Notes under the pieces: generated by a model
What the model was told of the DNA's origin: nothing
The model's database searches: none
The model's input: only the letters and a program-made list of their open reading frames with translations
Part shown: positions 32,735 to 40,535 of the stretch, piece by piece
How positions within the stretch are numbered: the stretch's first letter is position 1
Layout: every line of letters starts with the position of its first letter
Assembly (NCBI RefSeq): GCF_000696185.1
Contig: NZ_KK853997.1
Location: 4,945,602 to 5,009,601, forward strand
Direction of reading: 5' to 3'
Length of the DNA: 64,000 bases
Source: Kitasatospora cheerisanensis KCTC 2395
GTDB taxonomy: Bacteria; Actinomycetota; Actinomycetes; Streptomycetales; Streptomycetaceae
Position numbers and translations under genes: made by a program

Positions 32735-33194
32735 TGGGGAGCGGGGCGGCGGCGAGCGAGTCGGTGGGGTGGGGAGCGGGGTCGCCGGCCGGTTCGAGGC
32801 GGAGGATGCGGGACTCGCGGGCCCAGCGGTCGCCGATGGTGTCGGTGTCGGGGGCGTTGAGGCGCTTGCCCTTGAGCTCGTCGACGGCGCCGTCCCAGGC
32901 GGGGGTGCCGGGGGTGACGGCGGTGACGGTGGCGGGGAAGGCGACCAGGCGGCCGCCCTTGTCCTTGCTGCGGAGGGTGAGGGTCGCGGTGGTGCCGGCG
33001 GCGAGGCCGTGCAGGGGCTGCTCGGCGCCGTCGCCGACGACGACCACGGCGCCGTCGTGCCAGGCGTGCCAGAGCGGGCGGGCGGGCGACTGTCCGGCGG
33101 GCCGGACCCAGAGCAGGCCGGACTTCTTGGCGGCCTCTTCCACCAGGGCCCGGTCGAGGAAGTCTGCCGCGCTACCAGTCGTCGTACGCTCCAT
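32661..33194 (-). CDS. Conserved hypothetical protein, possible split-barrel fold
   Basis: A 177-aa protein starting at ATG 33194, which has TACGCT 7 nt upstream and no Shine-Dalgarno. The first 130 residues alternate strands and helices (KKSGLLWVRPAGQ, LWHAWHDGAVVVVGDGAEQP, ATLTLRSKDKGGRLVAFPAT, IGDRWARESRILRLEP). They resemble the pyridoxamine 5'-phosphate oxidase-like split barrel in order, but no FMN motif is certain. The C-terminus is Pro/Ala-rich and ends in a strongly basic KLLFKKKRRG. The 3' end is duplicated just downstream. Function is unknown. Confidence 0.68.
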   Translation of the reverse strand: MERTTTGSAADFLDRALVEEAAKKSGLLWVRPAGQSPARPLWHAWHDGAVVVVGDGAEQPLHGLAAGTTATLTLRSKDKGGRLVAFPATVTAVTPGTPAWDGAVDELKGKRLNAPDTDTIGDRWARESRILRLEPAGDPAPHPTDSLAAAPLPTPATTRRPVPAGLPKLLFKKKRRG

Positions 33195-33201
33195 GCCGGA
33201 C

Positions 33202-33207
33202 AGCGTA
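33202..33207 (-). promoter_or_regulatory. -10 element of a probable leaderless transcript for the 177-aa gene
   Basis: TACGCT on the minus strand lies 7 nt before the ATG at 33194. Confidence 0.45.
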
Positions 33208-33315
33208 CGGCCTGGCTGTCCGGCGGCGGTCCCGTCCCCCGGGACGACAGTGCCATGGTGTGCGGACAGCCCTTACCGTGTACCCGGTCAGCAGTCCTGA
33301 GCCCGAGGAGAGGCC

Positions 33316-34238
33316 GTGTCCGCCGCCCCCACCACCGCCCCCGCCGCCGCGACCGCGGCGGTCGAGGAACGGCGGCAGTTGCCGCGCACCGATCTGCTGC
33401 TGCTGGCGGTGTCGATCGCGGGCATCTCGCTGTCCGCGCCGCTGATCAGCGCGACGGCCGCGCCGGCGCTGGCGATCGCGTTCTGGCGCAACAGCATGTC
33501 GGTGGCGGTGCTCGGCCCGTACGCGCTGTGGCGGCACCGGGCCGAGCTGCGCGGGATCTCGCGGCGGTCGCTGGTCCTGGCGATGGCGGCGGGCGTGCTG
33601 CTGGCGCTGCACTTCGCGCTGTGGATGCCGAGCCTGCGAATGACCTCGGTGGCGTCCGCGACGGCGCTGGTGACGACCACTCCGCTGTGGGCGATCGTGC
33701 TGATGCGGCTGTTCGGGGTGCGCGCGCCGCGACTGGTGTGGCTGGGCGTGGGGTTGGCGTTCGCGGGTGTGCTGGTGCTGACCGGCGTGGACCTGTCGAT
33801 GTCGCCGCGGGCGCTGCTCGGGGACGGGCTGGCGCTGGCGGCCGGCGCTGCCGCGGCCGGGTACATGCTGCTGGGCGCGGAGGTGCGGCGCACCGTGTCG
33901 ACCACCGCGTACACGCTGGTCTGCTACGCGACGTGCGCGGTGGCGCTGCTGGCGGCGTGCCTGCTGACGGGCACCCGGCTGGCGGGCTGGCCGGCCGGGG
34001 CGTGGTGGCAGATCTTCCTGCTGATGGTGTCGGCGCAGCTGCTCGGGCACTCGCTGAGCAACCGGGTGGTGCGCACGCTGGGCCCGTCGATCACCTCGAC
34101 CGCGATCCTGCTGGAGACGCCGGGGGCGGCGCTGATCGCGGCGGTGTGGCTGGGCCAGTGGCCCCGGCCGCCGCCTACCCGGCGGTCGGGGTGATCCTGC
34201 TGGGCCTGGTGCTGGTGGCCCGGGCGGAGCGCCGCTGA
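33316..34238 (+). CDS. EamA/DMT-family transporter with an apparent frameshift near its end
   Basis: An integral membrane transporter of the drug/metabolite superfamily with two EamA repeats and about ten helices (LLLAVSIAGISLSAPLI, SLVLAMAAGVLLALHFALWM, ALVTTTPLWAIVLM). The GTG start has GAGGAGAGG upstream. The annotated frame stops at 34194 after VWLGQWPRP, which is abnormal. Reading one base out of phase from about 34158 restores AAAYPAVGVILLGLVLVARAE and a stop at 34238, the expected last helix. A missing G in CCAGTGGCC (CCAGGTGGCC expected) would explain it. It is either a sequencing indel or a recent disabling mutation. The substrate is unknown. Confidence 0.8.
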
Positions 34239-34254
34239 CGCCCCGCCGCGGCCC

Positions 34255-35370
34255 CTACAGCCAGCCGTTGCGGCGGAAGCCCCGGTACATGCCGACGCAG
34301 ATCAGGGCGATCACGCCGAGCACGGTCGGGTAGCCGTACGTCCACCGGAGCTCCGGCATGTGTTCGAAGTTCATGCCGTACACGCCGGTGATCATGGTGG
34401 GGACGGCGAAGATGGCCGCCCACGCGGTGATCTTGCGCATGTCCTCGTTCTGGGCGACGGAGACCTGCGCCAGGTTGGCCTGGAGGAGCGAGTTGAGCAG
34501 TTCGTCGAAGCCCTGCACCTGCTCGCTGACCCGGGCGAGGTGGTCGGCGACGTCGCGGAAGTACTTCTGCATCTCCGGGTCGACCAGCCGGGCGACCGGC
34601 TCGGACAGCTGAAGCATCGGGCGCAGCAGCGGGGTGACGGCGCGCTTGAACTCCAGCACCTCGCGCTTGAGCTGGTAGACCCGGCCGACGTCGGCGCCGC
34701 TGCCGCCGCGGTTGGCGAACACGCCGTACTCGATCTCGTCGACGTCGGTCTGGAGGCGCTCGGCGACCAGCAGGTAGTTGTCCACCACGTGGTCGGCGAT
34801 GGCGTGCAGGACGGCCGCGGGGCCCTTGGCGAGCAGGCCGGTGCCTTCGGCGTCGGCCTCCAGCCGGAGCCGGAGGGCGCGCAGCGAGGAGTGCGCGCCG
34901 TGCCGGACGGTGATCACGAAGTCCGGTCCGGCGAACACCATCAGCTCGCCGGTCTCGACCACCTCGCTGGTCGGGGTGAGCTGCTCGTGCTCGATGTAGC
35001 GGACGGTCTTGAAGACCGCGAAGAGCATGTTGTCGTACCGCTCGACCTTGGGGCGCTGGTGCGCGTGCACCGCGTCCTCCACGGCCAGCGGGTGGAGGCC
35101 GAAGCGCTGCGCGATGCCCTCGAACTCGGCCTCGGTGGGCTCGTGCAGGCCGATCCAGCTGAACGAGCCGGGTCCGCTCTGGTGCGCGGCCTTGACCTGG
35201 CGGGCGGCCTCCCGCGGGCTGCACGTCTCGCCGATGCGCTTGCCCTGCTGGTAGACGGCGCAGTCCACCACCGCGGACGGGGTGGCGCCGGGGTTCAGTC
35301 CGAGATCGCCGCCGTCCCGGCGGCGGGGCTGGCGGACGACGGCGGCGCGCAGGTTGTTGATCATCGACAT
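34255..35370 (-). CDS. corA: Magnesium/cobalt transporter CorA
   Basis: A 371-aa CorA-type divalent cation channel. The long cytoplasmic domain includes FSWIGLHEPTEAEFEGIAQR, HPLAVEDAVHAHQRPKVERY and a stalk helix. Two C-terminal helices carry the signature YGMNF at the pore mouth (VPTMITGVYGMNFEHMPEL) and end with a short basic tail. The start is ATG 35370, with GGGAG upstream; the open frame extends to 35442. The 440-nt upstream region contains a 23-codon ORF with a near-ideal ribosome site. The family transports Mg2+ and sometimes Co2+ or Ni2+ down the membrane potential. Confidence 0.94.
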   Translation of the reverse strand: MSMINNLRAAVVRQPRRRDGGDLGLNPGATPSAVVDCAVYQQGKRIGETCSPREAARQVKAAHQSGPGSFSWIGLHEPTEAEFEGIAQRFGLHPLAVEDAVHAHQRPKVERYDNMLFAVFKTVRYIEHEQLTPTSEVVETGELMVFAGPDFVITVRHGAHSSLRALRLRLEADAEGTGLLAKGPAAVLHAIADHVVDNYLLVAERLQTDVDEIEYGVFANRGGSGADVGRVYQLKREVLEFKRAVTPLLRPMLQLSEPVARLVDPEMQKYFRDVADHLARVSEQVQGFDELLNSLLQANLAQVSVAQNEDMRKITAWAAIFAVPTMITGVYGMNFEHMPELRWTYGYPTVLGVIALICVGMYRGFRRNGWL

Positions 35371-35560
35371 GGCGCGGACTCCCTTGGGCCGGACCGGCGC
35401 GCACCCCTGGGCAGGCAGGGACGGCACGACGGCGGAAAACACCGGTGGACACGCCGGGGCCGACGGTGCGTCAGAAAGCCGTTCGCTGGGCGGGTTTCGA
35501 CGGCTCGACCCCGGGGAAGGTGCTCTCTCGGCCGGACGCCACGCTGCGCACGGGCCCGGG

Positions 35561-35632
35561 TCAGCCGTGCGAGCGGCGGATCGGGGTGGGCCGGAGAGAG
35601 CTGCCGGTACTGCATGGTCGACTGCTGTCCAT
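35561..35632 (-). CDS. Putative 23-aa leader peptide upstream of corA
   Basis: The ATG at 35632 is preceded by GGAGGAGG (35641-35648) at 8-nt spacing, one of the strongest ribosome sites in the window. The frame is only 24 codons long and encodes MDSSRPCSTGSSLRPTPIRR plus three residues. Its stop is 190 nt before corA. The peptide is rich in Ser, Arg and Pro. An intact Shine-Dalgarno on a tiny frame in a long 5' region suggests a regulatory upstream ORF, for example translation-coupled attenuation sensing Pro, Arg or Mg2+ effects on ribosomes, as known for enterobacterial mgtL. Alternatively it is a chance ORF; conservation was not tested. Confidence 0.45.
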   Translation of the reverse strand: MDSSRPCSTGSSLRPTPIRRSHG

Positions 35633-35798
35633 CGTGACCACCTCCTCCACGCCGGGGCCCGCGCGGGGGCCGTCGCGGCCCTGGTTCGTATTCACAAGGC
35701 CGACCGCTCACATTAACAGCTCTTCCCCGTGCCGGGCCCCGGAGTTCGCCGTCGGGCGGGTAAAGGTCGCGCCAAGGCTTGCCCGCCGCCGCGCGCGC

Positions 35799-35804
35799 TA
35801 AGGT
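35799..35804 (+). promoter_or_regulatory. -10 element of a probable leaderless SUFU transcript
   Basis: TAAGGT is followed by 6 nt and the ATG at 35811; there is no Shine-Dalgarno. Confidence 0.5.
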
Positions 35805-35810
35805 CGCGGC

Positions 35811-36467
35811 ATGGCGCACGACTTCCCGCTCTTCGGCGACTTCTCCGATCCCGACGCCGCCCCCGGCCACGGTGCCGGCCCGACCCGGCAGGCCGTCCTG
35901 GCCGCCGTCGAGGCCCGGCTGACCAGCACCTTCGGCGAGCCCTCCGGCCGGGCCGCGGTCACCTTCGTCGGCGCGGACCGGATCGAGGTGCTGCGCTTCG
36001 GCCCCGACGCCGAGGGCCTGGTCCGGTACGCGACGCTCGGCATGTCGGCGGCCCCGATGGCCGACCCGTCCACGCCGGTCGCCGACCCGGTGCGCGGCCC
36101 GCGCGCCGAACTGGTGCTCACCGTGCGCGGCGGGCGCGACGAGGTGCACCGCGCGCTGGTGGTGTTCGCCGCCAGCCCGCAGGTGGAGGGCCTGGTGGTG
36201 GCCCCGGGCGGCTCGCTCGACCTGGGCTCGCCGCTGTGGACCGGCGCCCCGTTCACCTCGGTGCTGGCCGCCGAGCCCGGCGGCCTGGTCGAGGACCTCG
36301 AACTCCCGGCGCCCGCCGAGGCGGTGCGCTTCCTGCCGCTGCTGCCGATGACGCCCAACGAGGCCGCGTTCAAGCGCGTCCAGGGCGCGGCCGCGCTGGA
36401 GGAGCGCTGGCTGCAGCACGGCACCGACCTGCGCGACCCGAACCGCCGCGGCGTCCCGCTGGACTGA
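35811..36467 (+). CDS. Suppressor of fused (SUFU) domain protein
   Basis: A 218-aa soluble protein with the bacterial SUFU-like fold. Conserved-looking segments are RIEVLRFGPDAEGLVRYATL, RAELVLTVRGGRDEVHRALV, LWTGAPFTSVLAAEPGG and FLPLLPMTPNEAAFKRVQGA. Bacterial members are often found as immunity or stress proteins, but no toxin gene is adjacent here, so a housekeeping role is as likely. Start ATG 35811 is supported by the leaderless-type promoter. It converges with the marC gene with only 7 nt between stops. Confidence 0.82.
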   Translation: MAHDFPLFGDFSDPDAAPGHGAGPTRQAVLAAVEARLTSTFGEPSGRAAVTFVGADRIEVLRFGPDAEGLVRYATLGMSAAPMADPSTPVADPVRGPRAELVLTVRGGRDEVHRALVVFAASPQVEGLVVAPGGSLDLGSPLWTGAPFTSVLAAEPGGLVEDLELPAPAEAVRFLPLLPMTPNEAAFKRVQGAAALEERWLQHGTDLRDPNRRGVPLD

Positions 36468-36474
36468 CCGCCCG

Positions 36475-37104
36475 TCAGGCCGGGTGGGCGTCGATGAAGC
36501 CGAACACCCCGCTGGCCACCAGTTGCACCGCGATCGCCGACAGCAGCAGGCCGGACAGCCGGGTGATCAGCACCACGCCGCCCTCCTTGATCACCCGGAT
36601 GATCACCAGCGAGAACCGCATGGTCAGCCAGAGCACCGCGTGCATCGCCACGATCGCCGACCACACCGCCACGTACTGCGCGGAGCCGTGGGCCTGCTGC
36701 ACGCCGAGGATCACCGCGACGATCGCGCCCGGCCCGGCCAGCAGCGGGGTGCCCAGCGGGACGAGGGCGACGTTGACGTCCTTGGTCTGGGTGGGCTCCT
36801 CGATCCGGCCGGTCAGCAGGTCCAGCGCGATCAGCAGCAGCAGGATCCCGCCGGAGATCTGCAGCGCCGGGATCGTCACGTGCAGGTAGCCGAGGATCTG
36901 CTGCCCGAACAGCCCGAAGCAGGTGATCACCCCGAGCGCCACCAGCGCGGCCTGCCAGGCCATCCGCCGCTGCACCCGGTGCGCCCGGCCGGAGGTGAGG
37001 GCCAGGAAGATCGGGATGGTGCCCGGCGGATCCATGATCACGAACAGCGTGACGAACAGCGATCCGAAGACCTTGCCGTCGATCACACCGCCCATACCGG
37101 GCAT
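36475..37104 (-). CDS. MarC family integral membrane protein
   Basis: A 209-aa protein with six helices. The first contains the family motif FVTLFVIMDPPGTIPIFLAL, and DLLTGRIEEPTQTKDVNVAL and VPLGTPLLAGPGAIVAVILG are typical MarC/UPF0056 segments. The start at 37104 has GGAACG about 8 nt upstream; ATG 37095 is an alternative. Despite the name, MarC proteins are not established antibiotic-resistance factors and may transport small molecules. The PHP-domain gene lies 44 nt upstream on the same strand, so co-transcription is likely. Confidence 0.9.
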   Translation of the reverse strand: MPGMGGVIDGKVFGSLFVTLFVIMDPPGTIPIFLALTSGRAHRVQRRMAWQAALVALGVITCFGLFGQQILGYLHVTIPALQISGGILLLLIALDLLTGRIEEPTQTKDVNVALVPLGTPLLAGPGAIVAVILGVQQAHGSAQYVAVWSAIVAMHAVLWLTMRFSLVIIRVIKEGGVVLITRLSGLLLSAIAVQLVASGVFGFIDAHPA

Positions 37105-37148
37105 TCTGCGCGTTCCGGACGCCGGTGCGCGGTGGGCGCGCCGGGGCG

Positions 37149-37997
37149 TCACCCGGTGATCGGCTTCGCCCCCGTCGCCTGCGCCACCAGCGCCTCGTAC
37201 ACCGCCGGATCGGTGGTGAACTCGCCCAGCCGGACGGTCTTGCGGCTGCCGTGGTAGTCGCTGGAGCCCGTCACCAGCAGCCCCAACTCGTCCGCCAGGC
37301 CGCGCAGTCGGGCCCGGGTGGGCTCGTCGTGGTCGGTGTGGTCGACCTCCAGGCCGGCCAGCCCGGCGGCCGCCAGGTCGGCGATCACCTGGTCCGACAC
37401 CGTCCGGCCGCGCTTGTCCGCCCCCGGGTGCGCGAACACCGGTACGCCGCCCGCCGCCCGCACCAGCCGGACCGCCACTGCCGGGTCGGTCTCGTGCTTG
37501 CGGACGTCCGCCCGGCCGCCGTTGGCCAGCCACTCGCGGGTGAACGCGTCCGAGACGGTCGCCACCACGCCGGCCTCCACCAGCGCGGACGCGATGTGCG
37601 GCCGGCCCACCGAGCCGTCCCCGGCGATCCGCTGCACCTGCTCCCAGCTGATCGGCGCGCCCAGCTCCCGGCAGCGCTCCACGATCGCCCGCCCGCGCCG
37701 GAACCGGTCGGTGCGGACCAGCTCCCGTTCGGCCGCGAACTCCGACTCCGCCGGGTCGAACAGGTACGCCAGCAGGTGCATGCTGATCCCGCCCACCTGG
37801 CAGGACAGTTCGGCGCCCGGCACCAGGGTCAGGCCCGTCCCGGCCAGCGCGGCCGTCGCCGCGCCGTACCCCGCGACGGTGTCGTGGTCGGTCAGCGCCA
37901 CCACGTCCAGCCCCGCGGCCACCGCGTTGGCGACCAGTTCGGCGGGGGAGTCGGTGCCGTCCGAGGCATTGCTGTGGGCGTGCAGATCGATACGCAT
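37149..37997 (-). CDS. PHP-domain phosphoesterase (RNase AM / TrpH-like)
   Basis: A 282-aa metal-dependent phosphoesterase. Conserved PHP ligands are in DLHAHSNASDGTDSP (motif I), VVALTDHDTVAGY (II), VPGAELSC (III) and FAHPGADKRG and GSSDYHGSRK (IV). Relatives hydrolyse 3',5'-nucleoside bisphosphates and trim 5' ends of RNA. The inserted helical region (SWEQVQRIAGDGSVGRPHIA) is typical of this subgroup. TATCCT lies 7 nt before the ATG, so the transcript is probably leaderless. The marC gene follows 44 nt downstream. Confidence 0.9.
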   Translation of the reverse strand: MRIDLHAHSNASDGTDSPAELVANAVAAGLDVVALTDHDTVAGYGAATAALAGTGLTLVPGAELSCQVGGISMHLLAYLFDPAESEFAAERELVRTDRFRRGRAIVERCRELGAPISWEQVQRIAGDGSVGRPHIASALVEAGVVATVSDAFTREWLANGGRADVRKHETDPAVAVRLVRAAGGVPVFAHPGADKRGRTVSDQVIADLAAAGLAGLEVDHTDHDEPTRARLRGLADELGLLVTGSSDYHGSRKTVRLGEFTTDPAVYEALVAQATGAKPITG

Positions 37998-38004
37998 GCC
38001 GCCC

Positions 38005-38010
38005 AGGATA
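38005..38010 (-). promoter_or_regulatory. -10 element of a probable leaderless PHP-gene transcript
   Basis: TATCCT on the minus strand is followed by 7 nt and the ATG at 37997; no Shine-Dalgarno is present. Confidence 0.5.
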
Positions 38011-38036
38011 GGGAGCCGCCCGGGGGCGGGAGCGGG

Positions 38037-38675
38037 TCAGCCGAGAAGTCGCGGGGTGAGCGCCCCGCAGGGCAGCAGGCCGAGTTCGGCGCCCGCGTCC
38101 CGCAGGTCGGTGAGCACCAGCTCGTCGTGCATCAGCAGCGCCGACTGCTCGGGCCAGGCGATCGCCCACAGCCACAGGCCGCGCGCCTCGCCGACGTACA
38201 CCGCCCGGTCGTCCGGCGCGCCCGGCACGTGGAACATCGGGGTCGGCCGGCCCGCCGCCATCAGCTTGGCGTCGGCCGGCTTGTACAGCGCCACCGAGTC
38301 GCCCGGGTCCGGCCCGTCCAGCCCCGCGTAGCGGGCGCCCAGGCCGATGCCCAACTCCTCGGCCACCAGCACCAGTTCGCCGAACCCGCCGAGCGGGGCC
38401 GGCCCCGAGCAGGCGACGGCGGTGGCGCGGGCCCCCGACAGGTCGTCACCGGCGTGCGCGATCCCGGTGAACAGCCAGCCGACCGGCAGCGGCCAGGGCA
38501 TCCAGACCGGCACCTGGGAGCGGTTCACGGCGACGTTCAACGCCTCGACGCTGGGCGGCAGCACCGGCTGCATCGGGTGCACCGCACCGTGGCGGTCGCA
38601 CTGCCAGGTGTCGGAGAAGAGGCCGGGGGCGCGGACCCGACCGGCGCACCTCGGACAGCTCGGCTCGCCCCTCAT
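38037..38675 (-). CDS. DUF6758 family protein with N-terminal zinc ribbon
   Basis: A 212-aa protein. The N-terminus has CPRC and a later CDRHG, which could form a small zinc ribbon (PSCPRCAGRVRAPGLFSDTW). The rest carries VPVWMPWPLPVGWLFTGIAH, a run strongly conserved in streptomycetes, then ATAVACSGPAPLGGFGELVL and GLWLWAIAWPEQSALLMHDE. Streptomycete proteins of this kind are grouped as DUF6758; no activity is known. The start is ATG 38675 with GGAGG 13 nt upstream; a TTG at 38684 is better spaced (4 nt) but less usual. It lies 39 nt upstream of the PHP gene on the same strand. Confidence 0.8.
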   Translation of the reverse strand: MRGEPSCPRCAGRVRAPGLFSDTWQCDRHGAVHPMQPVLPPSVEALNVAVNRSQVPVWMPWPLPVGWLFTGIAHAGDDLSGARATAVACSGPAPLGGFGELVLVAEELGIGLGARYAGLDGPDPGDSVALYKPADAKLMAAGRPTPMFHVPGAPDDRAVYVGEARGLWLWAIAWPEQSALLMHDELVLTDLRDAGAELGLLPCGALTPRLLG

Positions 38676-38830
38676 AAGCGACAACGGTCCTCCCTCCGGA
38701 GTGCTGCGTCAAGGACGATCACCCGTAAGTGGTGCGTCGCGAGCCGCCCCGGCGACGACCCGGGTCCGGCAGGGTAGATGTCCCGGGCGGCGCGGCGTCA
38801 AACCCCCGCAGGTCGCGGCCCCCGAACACA

Positions 38831-38877
38831 CTGACGCCCCGTCGTCCCAGGGGTCTCCTGCGGTGACGGGGCGTCAG
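38831..38877. terminator. Terminator with 13-bp perfect stem
   Basis: CTGACGCCCCGTC (38831-38843) is perfectly complementary to GACGGGGCGTCAG (38865-38877). It lies 46 nt beyond the stop of the leftward 47-aa gene and upstream of the DUF6758 gene, separating the two units. Confidence 0.8.
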
Positions 38878-38923
38878 CCGGGTATCGGAACGTCGGACGG
38901 CTCGGCGGCTCGTCCGCGTTCGG

Positions 38924-39067
38924 TCACACGGCCTTGCACGGCCGGATGTAAAGACGTTCGCCGGTTTGCGCGGCGGTCTTCAGGTACTCGGAGACGGTCT
39001 CCGCATCGGCGATCAGCCGATCGGTCTCCGCTCCGGCGTGATCCAGTCGAAGGATCTCGAAACGCAT
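38924..39067 (-). CDS. Conserved small streptomycete protein (47 aa)
   Basis: A 47-residue protein starting MRFEILRLDHAGAETDRLIA and ending in an ERLYIRPCKAV strand. It looks like a compact beta-alpha-beta fold with one cysteine. I recall similar 47-50 aa proteins in other streptomycetes, without known function. GGGAAGGGAGAGG precedes the ATG at 39067. An in-frame GTG at 39178 with GGGGGAG 7 nt upstream would give an 84-aa form, whose extra part is Arg/Pro-rich and looks non-conserved. A good terminator follows. Confidence 0.72.
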   Translation of the reverse strand: MRFEILRLDHAGAETDRLIADAETVSEYLKTAAQTGERLYIRPCKAV

Positions 39068-39495
39068 GGGCCTCTCCCTTCCCGTCCTCGGGCTACGAGG
39101 CGGACTCGGCCGGCGGTCGGCCATCAGGCGATGGCCCGCCGACGCTGGCTGGGTCGGACGTCCGGCAGGTGCAGTCACCCGTCGCTCCCCCCACTCTCAA
39201 GCAGGACTTCTTCAGCGGCACTCACGGTGCGGCACCGGAGCGAGGCGACGATGCCTCGTTGACTCACTGTGCCGCGACGCTGCTACCCGGCGGTTGCCCG
39301 CCGGTAAATCCGTCATTTCGACGGCCGGAGGAGGGTGCGGCCGTCGTAGGGTTCTGATTCCGGACTGAGTCAAATATTACCCGAGCTAACGATCCTTGTC
39401 GCGCGAAAACCGGGGCCGACTTCTGATCAACCGTCAGGAAGCCTGCGAGTGGCCCGGATCCGCCGGGAAAACGACCTGCCCCGCGCCGCGCCGCG
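39068..39495. other. 5' region of the small-protein gene
   Basis: These 428 nt have no recognised gene. On the minus strand a putative promoter (39343-39373) would give a leader of about 260 nt with several hairpins: GACGGCCG/CGGCCGTC, CCGGCGG-GCAA-CCGCCGG, CGAGGC/GCCTCG and CGGTGC/GCACCG. I could not match this to a known riboswitch. The right part beyond 39400 is the 3' flank of the hydrolase gene. Confidence 0.45.
39343..39373 (-). promoter_or_regulatory. Candidate promoter for the 47-aa gene
   Basis: A minus-strand TTGACT (39368-39373), preceded by the AT-rich GGTAATAT, faces CTACGA/TACGAC 18-19 nt downstream (39343-39349). The -35 is good and the -10 only fair. Confidence 0.3.
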
Positions 39496-40338
39496 CTACG
39501 CCGACCAGAACGCGGCCAGCGCCGCCGCCGTCTCCGCCGGACGCTCCGCGTTCGGCGAATGGCCCGCGCCCGCCACCACCGTCCGCAGCGCGCCCAGCCG
39601 CTCCGCCATCAGCGACTGTTCGGGCACCGGCCAGGCGTAGTCCCGCTCCCCGGACATCACCAGGGTGCGCAGGCCGACCGCCGCCAGCTCGTCCACCCGG
39701 TCCGGGGCCGCCACCAGGTGCGCGGCCATCGCCCGCAGCGCCTGCGGCCGGTTCGCCACCCAGCGGCGGTGCAGGAACTCCGCGATCTCCGGGGCGAGCG
39801 GCGGCACCTTCTCGCCCTCCATCTGCTGCATCACCTGCCAGATCGACTCCAGGTCCATCGACTCCAGCGCGCTCAGCAGCAGCTCCGTGCGCGCCGCCTC
39901 CGCCGGATCGATCGCCCCCGGCCCCGTCGACAGCAGCGTCAGCGACTCCCACGGCAGGTCGCCGGACGCCGACAGCACCGCCTCCCGCACCACCTGGCCG
40001 CCGAACGAATGCCCCAGCAGGTGCAGCGGCCCGTCCGCCCCCAGCTCCGCCGACAGCGCCCGCACGTCCGCCCCCAGCGCCCGCACCGAGTACGCCTCCG
40101 GGTCGGCCGGCCCGCCGGACTCGTACTGGCCGCGCTGGTCCACCGCGACCGTCCGGAACCCGGCCTCGGCCAGCGGCTCCAGCAGCGCGATGAAGTCCTC
40201 CTTGCTCCCGGTGAACCCCGGCACCAGCAGCGCCGTCCCCCGCACCGGCCCGGCCGGCTCCCCGCGCAGCGCGGCCAGCCCCGCCAGCCGGACCGCCCGC
40301 ACACACCCCGGCAGCTTCAAGAACGGCGGCGTACTCAT
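39496..40338 (-). CDS. Alpha/beta hydrolase
   Basis: A 280-aa hydrolase. The oxyanion region LLVPGFTGSKEDF, the nucleophile elbow LLGHSFGGQVV (Ser), the late strand LVMSGERDYAWPVPEQ (Asp) and VVAGAGHSPNAERP (His) define the triad. The cap region is helical. The start is ATG 40338 with GGGAGG upstream; an ACCCTA hexamer (TAGGGT on the coding strand, 40380-40385) could be its -10. The substrate is unknown. It lies downstream of the DEAD-box helicase gene, behind a terminator. Confidence 0.88.
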   Translation of the reverse strand: MSTPPFLKLPGCVRAVRLAGLAALRGEPAGPVRGTALLVPGFTGSKEDFIALLEPLAEAGFRTVAVDQRGQYESGGPADPEAYSVRALGADVRALSAELGADGPLHLLGHSFGGQVVREAVLSASGDLPWESLTLLSTGPGAIDPAEAARTELLLSALESMDLESIWQVMQQMEGEKVPPLAPEIAEFLHRRWVANRPQALRAMAAHLVAAPDRVDELAAVGLRTLVMSGERDYAWPVPEQSLMAERLGALRTVVAGAGHSPNAERPAETAAALAAFWSA

Positions 40339-40476
40339 GTCTCCGTGCCTCCCGGCAGCTCACCCGACAACCCGTGGCCACCCTACGCAGCACCGCACCG
40401 GCCACCACCCGGGGGAGCAGCGGAAACGCCGGAGCGCCCCGGCGGCGAGCGGGCCGCCGCGTCCGCCCGGGAAACG

Positions 40477-40521
40477 CCGCCGGGGAGGGCCGACCTGGTG
40501 CGGTCGGGCCCTCCCCGGCGG
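40477..40521 (-). terminator. Terminator after the helicase gene
   Basis: A 19-bp stem with one bulged G and a 6-nt loop (CCGCCGGGGAGGGCC-GACC and its partner) lies 15 nt beyond the stop at 40536. Confidence 0.75.
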
Positions 40522-40535
40522 GTGAGGCGGTGCGG

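Larger units (their letters stand above)
35371..35810. other. Divergent region between corA and the SUFU gene
   Basis: These 440 nt hold the 5' region of corA (leftward), including the small ORF at 35561-35632, and the leaderless-type promoter of the SUFU gene at its right end. I found no recognisable M-box or ykoK riboswitch. The stretch at 35690-35720 is AT-richer and probably holds the corA promoter, but no clean -35/-10 pair is visible. Confidence 0.5.

Noticed and set aside
32483..33256. 257-codon minus-strand open frame overlapping the 177-aa gene
   Set aside because: It is a Pro/Ser/Arg-rich out-of-frame reading; the 177-aa frame has normal composition and a promoter.
35371..35810. 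M-box or ykoK riboswitch before corA
   Set aside because: No recognisable conserved core was found by eye on the minus strand; a covariance-model search would be needed.
39212..39316. 34-codon minus-strand ORF containing a TTA codon in the leader of the 47-aa gene
   Set aside because: It was considered as a bldA-dependent leader peptide, but it has no Shine-Dalgarno and overlaps hairpins.
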